NCBI GenBank assembly: GCA_030765065.1
Contig: CM060989.1
Coordinates: 40,601,501-40,665,500 of the forward strand
Direction of reading: 5' to 3'
Origin: Deroplatys truncata
Lineage: Eukaryota; Arthropoda; Insecta; Mantodea; Mantidae
Length of the DNA stretch: 64,000 nucleotides
In this document: positions 58,510 through 64,000 of the stretch, piece after piece
How the letters are laid out: each line of letters opens with the position of its first letter
How positions within the stretch are numbered: the stretch's first letter is position 1
Made by a program: the position numbers and the translations under genes
The notes under the pieces: model-generated
Told to the model about the DNA's origin: nothing
The model's input: the letters and a program-made list of their open reading frames with translations, nothing else
Databases searched by the model: none

Positions 58510-59050
58510 AACAAACCGGACGGGATGACCCTCATACGGGAAGTACTGGGATTGATGCCACCCACTCTGACCTATGGGTTTTTCGTGGTTTTCCCTGGAC
58601 GGTAAGCCAATGCTGGGGTGGTTCTGTTTTACCACGATTCTCCTGCCTCTTATTTTCTGTACCATCATCTTCCTTGTCATATATATTAGGGTTGTAGGAC
58701 CAGGCGACGTGTTCAGCGGGTTGCGGCTGGTAATGGATATGTTGGCTTTGTATAGGTAGGGCTATCATCCCTGGCGTCGTTCCAGAACTGCTCAATTAGG
58801 TGTCGCCTCCGAGGGGGCCCCACCAGGGGGACCGCCAGGATGTGGGTGGGTGTGCCCGGGTGGCATTGGATGCGTTCCAACTAGAAACGTTTATGCTTAC
58901 TCTCATCGTCATCCAGATCTCGCATCCCTCCCCGCCAGGGGTCACGGTAGACGCAAAAAGGACCTTGCTGCCTACTTGCGGTGCTCTTCTCCGAGTGCGT
59001 AGCCGCTTCATTCGACCGTACCTTTGCCTCTCCTTATAATTACCATTTGG
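58510..59050 (+). repeat. GC-rich SINE
   Basis: CCACTCTGACCTATGGGTTT at 58561-58580 and GGCATTGGATGCGTTCCAAC near 58862 place it in the same family as 31704-32096 and 55862-56450. The tRNA head is missing. The frames crossing it are incidental to its GC-rich, stop-poor sequence. Confidence 0.7.
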
Positions 59051-59055
59051 TACAG

Positions 59056-59078
59056 ATCCGCTATTCCTAATAGCGGAT
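59056..59078. repeat. Perfect short hairpin
   Basis: ATCCGCTATT (59056-59065) and AATAGCGGAT (59069-59078) are exact inverted copies around a 3-base loop, directly after the SINE. Possibly part of the SINE tail; function unknown. Confidence 0.85.
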
Positions 59079-59642
59079 GAAAAATCCTGAATTCACGCAA
59101 AAGGATGCAAAAACAGGCGAAACGTCTGTTTCATGTGCACAGTTTCTCTGTATAAACAAACTAGAAGTAGAGGAGGATAAAGTGACCTCTGCTGTAATAT
59201 AGCCACGGCTGTATGTAACGCAGAAGAAACTGTACATGAACTCATATAATCAATTTAATGGAAGCGAGCGTCTGGAATAAAAAAAACGTTAAAAAGAAAA
59301 TAATGCTCATTAACATGACAGCTCACGGGACATCATTAAGGCAAGAAAACAAGCAGAGACAAATGAGATTCATTCTAGGAACTACGCACAGGTGCAGGGA
59401 TACGCGCTCACTCGCTCACATCACAACTAATGACATTTGAAACGGTGAAGTGTTTCGTTTTTAAGCAATGCGTCGTGTAACAGCATGTAACAAAATACTT
59501 CCTCCTGCTAACTTACGTAGTCTTCTTCTTTCAAGAATTGGGCTTTCAGCCTGTTCCGGCTTCATAAAGATTCTTTCCAACACTTCACGCCCTCCTCTGG
59601 TCTAGTGTTCCTTTTGGTCTATATATTCATATCTTCTTAGGG
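59079..59642. other. Intergenic DNA, no gene seen
   Basis: No recognised coding segment or repeat. Confidence 0.5.
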
Positions 59643-59742
59643 ATTCCAAACTTGGTATTTAAGTTCAGGATCTTCCAAAGATGCGACAAAGATTTTCAAG
59701 TAATTTCTCACCTCCAACTACCCTTTAAATGAAACATTTTTA
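59643..59742 (-). repeat. Family-1 internal fragment
   Basis: A 100-bp reverse fragment (CCAAACTTGGTATTTAAGTT to AAACATTTTT) directly precedes the next copy, whose own version of this region is deleted. The two may once have been one copy that was rearranged. Confidence 0.7.
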
Positions 59743-59744
59743 CT

Positions 59745-61048
59745 TCTTCTACCACATACATATAGGTAGAGAAGGCATTTTTAGAAAAAGTTCCATGTGT
59801 GTGTGTATGTGTGTGAACAGCATAACTCAATACTCCAATCCACTACCTTTTATATGGAAGATTTTTCAAATTTTTTTATTTTCTAAAAACGGCAATAACA
59901 ATTTTGATTAAAATACCACATATTAAAGATATTTACATGACAAATAATATATATATATATTAATTTTCTGTGAATAGCCTATGAAATCCTCTTCATTCGG
60001 AAGGAATTTTGTGTAATCGTACACAACTGGTGAACGTTAAGCGATAGACGATAACGTACTAGACAAAAAATTTAGATCTCTTTTAAAACACACAATTTAT
60101 TTAAAATAAGTTTTTTGTGGCATAAGCCATTTCTGAAATATCCGTTCGAATTGTCCATTTTTAGTCATTCTCTTGAGGTCCTGTCAACATTGAGCTGTTT
60201 TTCGGGAGAGTATGAACGCAGTGTGGAATTTTAAGGCCAGCACATAGTGTCCAGTTCTTAAACATTTGACTATCGCTGTTCTGTAACGAAATGTCTAATG
60301 TAACTATTTCTGCAAAGGCTTATTTGGATTAAAGCGTACTAAGATGTAAAAATCTGATGTGTTACACTCACATGACTTTCTCTACTCTTGTACAATCTAA
60401 TTTTACAAACGCCTATTCTCCATATGCTTCATGTTAATCGAGATATCGAGATGTCAATCTTATTGGTAATTTTCTTGTAGAAGCAAGGGAAATATGGTAG
60501 CTTTTAAGCGATAGTCAAATATTTTAACGCTGGTTGCTGTGTGGCGCATTCCATTCTCTTTGCATGTCCAGGACATAAAAAAAATGAATAACGCATTTGA
60601 GAAAAAGTATAAGTATTGGAAAATTTAAGGAAATAACAAGCAATATCTCGAAAACGGTTCACTCAACAAAAGAAATGTATATGACATAAGTTGCGTATTT
60701 TAACGCGATCTACATTTTTTGTGTAGTAAAATGTTGTCTATCTTTTATGGTTTACCAGTTATGCAAAAGTCGTTCACAATGAAGAATACTTTTGGAGACA
60801 TTCCCAGAAAATTCGAGATATACATTTCATTTCTCATGAGAATATCTTAAACATATGATATTTTCATCAAAATCGTTAGAGCCATTTTTGAGAAAATTAA
60901 AATTTTCGAAAAATCTTCCATGTAAAGGGTAGTCTGGGGTGGGGGGATTTTCTTGAAAACCTTCGTGTCGAATCTCTGGAAGATACTAAACCTAAATACC
61001 AAGTTTGGTGCTTATCCGACTGTTCATTTTTGAGTTATGCTGTTCACA

Positions 61049-61087
<39 letters not shown>

Positions 61088-61317
61088 ACACACGGACATG
61101 TTTCCAAAAATGCTTTTTTTGGATTCAGGAGGTCTCAAAACATGTATTTCCGGTGAAATCTCGGTATCGAATTTTTGGGTGGAATGCAATACTTCCCCTA
61201 CTTACTATACGTAGTAGAGAAAGTAAAAATAAGGTTCGGTAAGAATAGTTTGTATATTCACTCGCTAATAAACAATAGAGGTTAGAGAAGGTCATGTGAA
61301 TGTATCACATCAGATTT
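59745..61317 (-). repeat. Family-1a repeat, host of a nested 1b copy
   Basis: It starts at a B-end (TTCTACCACATACATATAGG). It has a (GT)n tract near 59797-59815, is interrupted at 60353-61223, and resumes TAAGGTTCGGTAAGAATAGT. It ends in a reverse A-end (GAAGGTCATGTGAATGTATC, then ACATCAGATTTT) near 61317. Confidence 0.88.
60353..61223 (+). repeat. Family-1b repeat, full length, with TAAAAA target duplication
   Basis: TAAAAA occurs at 60347-60352 and 61224-61229, flanking an insertion that begins TCTGATGTGTTACACTCACA and ends GTAGTAGAGAAAG. Uninterrupted 1a copies read AGAAAAATAAG-like sequence at this site, so the 1b copy entered an A-run. (CA)n at 61048-61093 is the longest microsatellite of the family here. 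This copy gives the most exact boundaries. Confidence 0.95.
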
Positions 61318-61783
61318 TTCCAAAAATACTTCTTCTTTCTCTGTTTAACCTCCTTATATGTAGGACTTACACCCCCCCAGGACTTACAAACGGGTGCCTG
61401 GGGTCGAGGAGCAGACACTCATGGATCAGACAGAATATCCAGGATGGGTGATCAGTCCGATGCCTGGTATGGGAGGAAGGAAGTAGATGAAACGAGATAA
61501 TGGTGAAATGGGTGAAAGGAAACGTGATGGAGCAGTTAGTGGAATGAATGGCGGGGGAAACCGGAGAACCCGGAGAAAACCCGCCCAAATGCCGCTTTGT
61601 CCACCACAAATCCCACATGCGGGTCCCTGGGATTGAACCCGGGCCGCCTCGGTGAGAGGCGAGCGGTTTCTAAAAATACTTTTGGTTTTATTCGTGGGGT
61701 CTCAAAACATGTAATTCCAGTGAAATCTTGAGGTCGAATTTTTGGTTGGTATGCAGTACTACTATGTACATGGTAGGGAAAGT
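61318..61783 (+). repeat. Family-1 B-end fragment carrying a SINE
   Basis: A forward fragment begins TCCAAAAATACTT, is interrupted by a SINE (61332-61671), and continues TAAAAATACTTTTGGTTTTA to GTAGGGAAAGTAAAAA. It directly follows the A-end of the previous copy. Confidence 0.75.
61332..61671 (-). mobile_element. tRNA-derived SINE with 10-bp target-site duplication
   Basis: AAAAATACTT flanks it at 61322-61331 and 61672-61681. On the minus strand it begins inside the head, ACCGCTCGCCTCTCACCGAG, with box B GGGTTCAATCCC. It continues with GGCGGGTTTTCTCCGGGTTC, a segment of a type conserved in SINEs of several invertebrates, and ends near the 61332 side. 5'-truncation removed box A. It differs in body from the other GC-rich SINEs. 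Confidence 0.85.
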
Positions 61784-62510
61784 AAAAAGTAACCAAAAAT
61801 TTCCTAGTTTTTGTATTAAAATACAATTTATATTTATAAACATTGGTTTAATCCTTAGAAATAGGCAGGTATATTGATAAGAATTTAATAGAACGGTTTT
61901 TAGTTAGACATTAAAACAGTTTGAGTGAAACATGAGACATTTTATTTGCTGAACCGAAAGGTGAAAAGCATTCGACAAGTATTAACTAGAAGAACGGAAG
62001 ACACCATCGCAAAATCACGAAGTAATAAATTGATAGGTCACGCAGCCTAAATAACCGAAATAAGGGCTAGAACCATGTAGAAATAAAGAGACTCAAGAAG
62101 ACTGAAAGTAAAAACAAAACGAATCAAATGAAATGGTAGTTGTTTGAGCGGCTTCATCAAGTCATCCCATACGACGGACGGACGGACGGACGGCAAGTAC
62201 ATAGCTGTACACAATAAGCATGCAGCACAGTCAGGATTACAATTATTGTAGCAGGCAACCTTGCAGTTGTCTCTCTCCATTGTTTTCTACTCCCTCACTT
62301 GAGAGGAATAATAATTGGGAGGAGGTCCTCACAAACCAAAGAGGGAAAGGTGATTTAGAAATACCGGCCTACCTACCGCTTCTTGCCTCATGGTAGGTAC
62401 CTGCTTCTCAAGGACGGGCTATTTATTAAATTTGTGTATTTAATCTCTCTTAAGACAAGTTAGCATAAATTGTGCGAGCTCTGGTGTTTGAAGATACATT
62501 TTTACGATTT
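61784..62510. other. Intergenic DNA with a (GACG)n tract
   Basis: (GACG)n of about five units lies at 62172-62193. No recognised coding segment. Confidence 0.5.
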
Positions 62511-62618
62511 TTACTTTCTCTGCCACTGACTACAGCATTAAGAGGAAGTATTGTATTCCAATCAAAAAATTCGATGTCGAGATTTAATCGCAAATACGTG
62601 TTTTGAGGTCTCTCAGGC
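62511..62618 (-). repeat. Family-1 B-end fragment
   Basis: TTTACTTTCTCTGCCACTGA through AAATACGTGTTTTGAGGTCT; the rest of the copy is absent, replaced by the adjacent SINE with its simple-repeat tail. Confidence 0.75.
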
Positions 62619-62635
62619 GGACCTTCTTCTTCTTC

Positions 62636-63075
62636 TTTATCATCATCATCATCATCATTATTATTATTATTATTAGGATAGGACTAGAAGCGGAGGGGGC
62701 TTAGCACCTCGATCCGGACAGACCTTTAGTACCTAGGCCCCTGACGGGGTGCCCCCCGAAAGGAGGGATGAGGTGAGACGAGACAGGGCAGCCGGACCAG
62801 GAGGCACAACAGGCAAAGGGCAGGGTCTCTACCATTTACAGATTTGAACTCCCCGGGTGCTGGCTGGTGCGATCGGCTCCTTCCCCCTATGGCTTACACA
62901 TTCTCTCGGGGGACCAGGGACCCGGAGATGCTCGCAATCCGGACACGTGCAACCCTGAAAAAGACCAAGCAGATGAAAGGTGAAGTGAAATGAGAATGAA
63001 GATGAAATGGAGAGACAGAATATTCGGGGGATGCCACGGGAATTGAACCCACGATTCCTACACGTCGTCCCATTA
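62636..63075 (-). repeat. tRNA-derived SINE with (ATC)n/(ATT)n tail
   Basis: On the minus strand box B is GGGTTCAATTCCCGTGG near 63050. A GC-rich body of about 360 bp follows, and the element ends in a trinucleotide tail visible as ATCATCATC then ATTATTATT at 62636-62675. The order head, body, simple-repeat tail is that of a SINE. Another SINE in the opposite orientation abuts it. Confidence 0.7.
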
Positions 63076-63079
63076 ATTA

Positions 63080-63440
63080 TTTCAGTTATCCTTCACTTCT
63101 TGATCTATTTCAGGGTTGGAAGTGTCAGCCATGGTGTTTTGATGCAGCATGGAAGGGGAAAAGGATGCTCTCTGTAAACTTTCTCCGTCCTTCGGCTTTG
63201 GCTGGTTGCCGAGGCATAAGGATCGCCCCTTGGGGGACGATGGACCCTGTGTGGCGACCCGGTCTGCCTGTCCGAATATTGGGCCGTCTCAATCTGCAAA
63301 CTGTTTAGGCCTTATCATTGCTGTACTGCCAGTCCTGGTTCCGGCCGCCAGGTGTCTCCCTACACATCATCTCTCCCGGGGCGACCCGGGATTGGCGCCG
63401 AGTACCTTCCGCCCCACAACCCAATCCAGTAATTGAATAC
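63080..63440 (+). repeat. GC-rich SINE fragment
   Basis: It shares GGAAGTGTCAGCCATGGTGT, TCGGCTTTGGCTGGTTGCCG and CGGTCTGCCTGTCCG with 31790-31950 (slightly changed). The head is missing. Head-to-head with the preceding SINE. Confidence 0.7.
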
Positions 63441-64000
63441 AGTGTAGTTCATAGATTTTCTCTCTTTCTGGTGCGTGCGTGTGTGTGGATGAATAATTTG
63501 AAATACTGCCATAGGATATATCAGGCTGTAACAGTTATTTAGGTGTTTGATCATACGAATAAATTCACAATGTTTGCTTGAGGAAGCACTGCCCAAATAG
63601 GAATCATTAAAATAAACCAGCTATGTATGTATGAAGTTACAAGTAGATTAAAAGCGAACGCTAAGCCATGTAGTTTCAACTTCAGCACGACAATTTGCAT
63701 GTATTTGCTGTTAAGATTACTACCTCAGCTGGGCATTGGCGGAGAAAAATATATATGTAAACCTCATTGTCGCATGTACCTAAGTTTCATTCATGCATGT
63801 TGAGTGCCAACGACGGCATGCATGCGTAAAGAGAGATTTGTATCGCCTTTGAACATCGGTATCCTTTACACTAATCGGTCCATTGCCTTACTTCAGAGGA
63901 TTCGCATTTCGAACTAACCTGCGAAATAGAAATCACGAAAAAGACGTTTATGAATATTAATTCGATCGCTTTTGACCCAAAAGACATTTTCTCTGCAGCA
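63441..64000. other. Intergenic DNA, no gene seen
   Basis: No recognised feature. Confidence 0.5.

Noticed and set aside
61005..61242. Open frames with runs of His-Thr (and Cys-Val on the other strand) at several family-1 copies, which repeat the same 'protein' in many places
   Set aside because: The frames are translations of the (CA)n tract and the conserved DNA around it. Different copies open in different frames, and none has a start, domain or consistent reading frame.
1..64000. CRISPR array or other regularly spaced repeat system
   Set aside because: Repeats are dispersed, long and nested; no short repeats with regular spacers were seen, and the mobile-element content is that of an animal genome.
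1..64000. Bacterial origin of the sequence or horizontally acquired gene cluster
   Set aside because: There are no long ORFs, operons or Shine-Dalgarno-led genes. Mariner, LINE, Penelope-like and tRNA-SINE elements throughout indicate an animal chromosome.

Overview
The window looks like intergenic DNA from an animal, most likely an insect with a large, transposon-rich genome. It is AT-rich and has no long open reading frame. Every recognisable protein stretch is a broken mobile-element protein: mariner, Tc1-like and other DNA transposases, non-LTR reverse transcriptases and a Penelope-like GIY-YIG protein. The insect assignment is inferred from the element mix and was not tested. No host gene, functional rRNA or tRNA gene, CRISPR array or bacterial-style operon was found. 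Three short stretches look weakly exon-like (21481-21606 and 43559-43710 are the better ones) and are listed with low confidence.

The dominant component is one interspersed family, called here the family-1 repeat. It is about 0.75-0.9 kb, present in roughly 30 full or partial copies on both strands, and by eye makes up about a third of the window. A good copy begins TCTGATGTGTTACACTCACA, contains ACTTTCTCTAC about 22 bp from that end (the A-end), carries a (CA)n tract about 150 bp from the other end, and finishes with a small hairpin and GAGAAAG followed by AAAAA (the B-end). Two subfamilies can be told apart. The 1a copies are diverged and broken. The 1b copies are more alike and are found inserted into 1a copies, a LINE and a mariner, at runs of A.

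Layout. 1-5.1 kb: two fold-back inverted-repeat elements and a LINE remnant. 5.1-11.2 kb: family-1 copies, a second LINE remnant and mariner copy 1. 13.4-21.4 kb: dense nested family-1 copies, including a three-level nest (family-1 copy, LINE, younger family-1 copy). 21.4-23 kb: low-repeat sequence with one candidate exon. 23-32.2 kb: family-1 copies, a palindromic retroposon-like insertion, an internally deleted DNA transposon, a LINE reverse transcriptase split by a family-1 copy, and GC-rich SINEs. 33-41 kb: two mariners of one lineage, one split by a family-1b copy. 42-50 kb: family-1 copies, mariner copy 3, a hAT-like repeat and a PIF/Harbinger-type MITE. 50.5 kb: a Tc1-like fragment. 53.5-55.3 kb: a Penelope-like element inside a family-1 copy. 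55.3-63.4 kb: tRNA-derived SINEs and further nested family-1 copies.

Nothing here acts together as a pathway. The value of the window is its record of nested insertion. That record gives insertion order, target-site duplications and exact ends for several elements, notably the family-1 repeat, whose class could not be settled from sequence alone.
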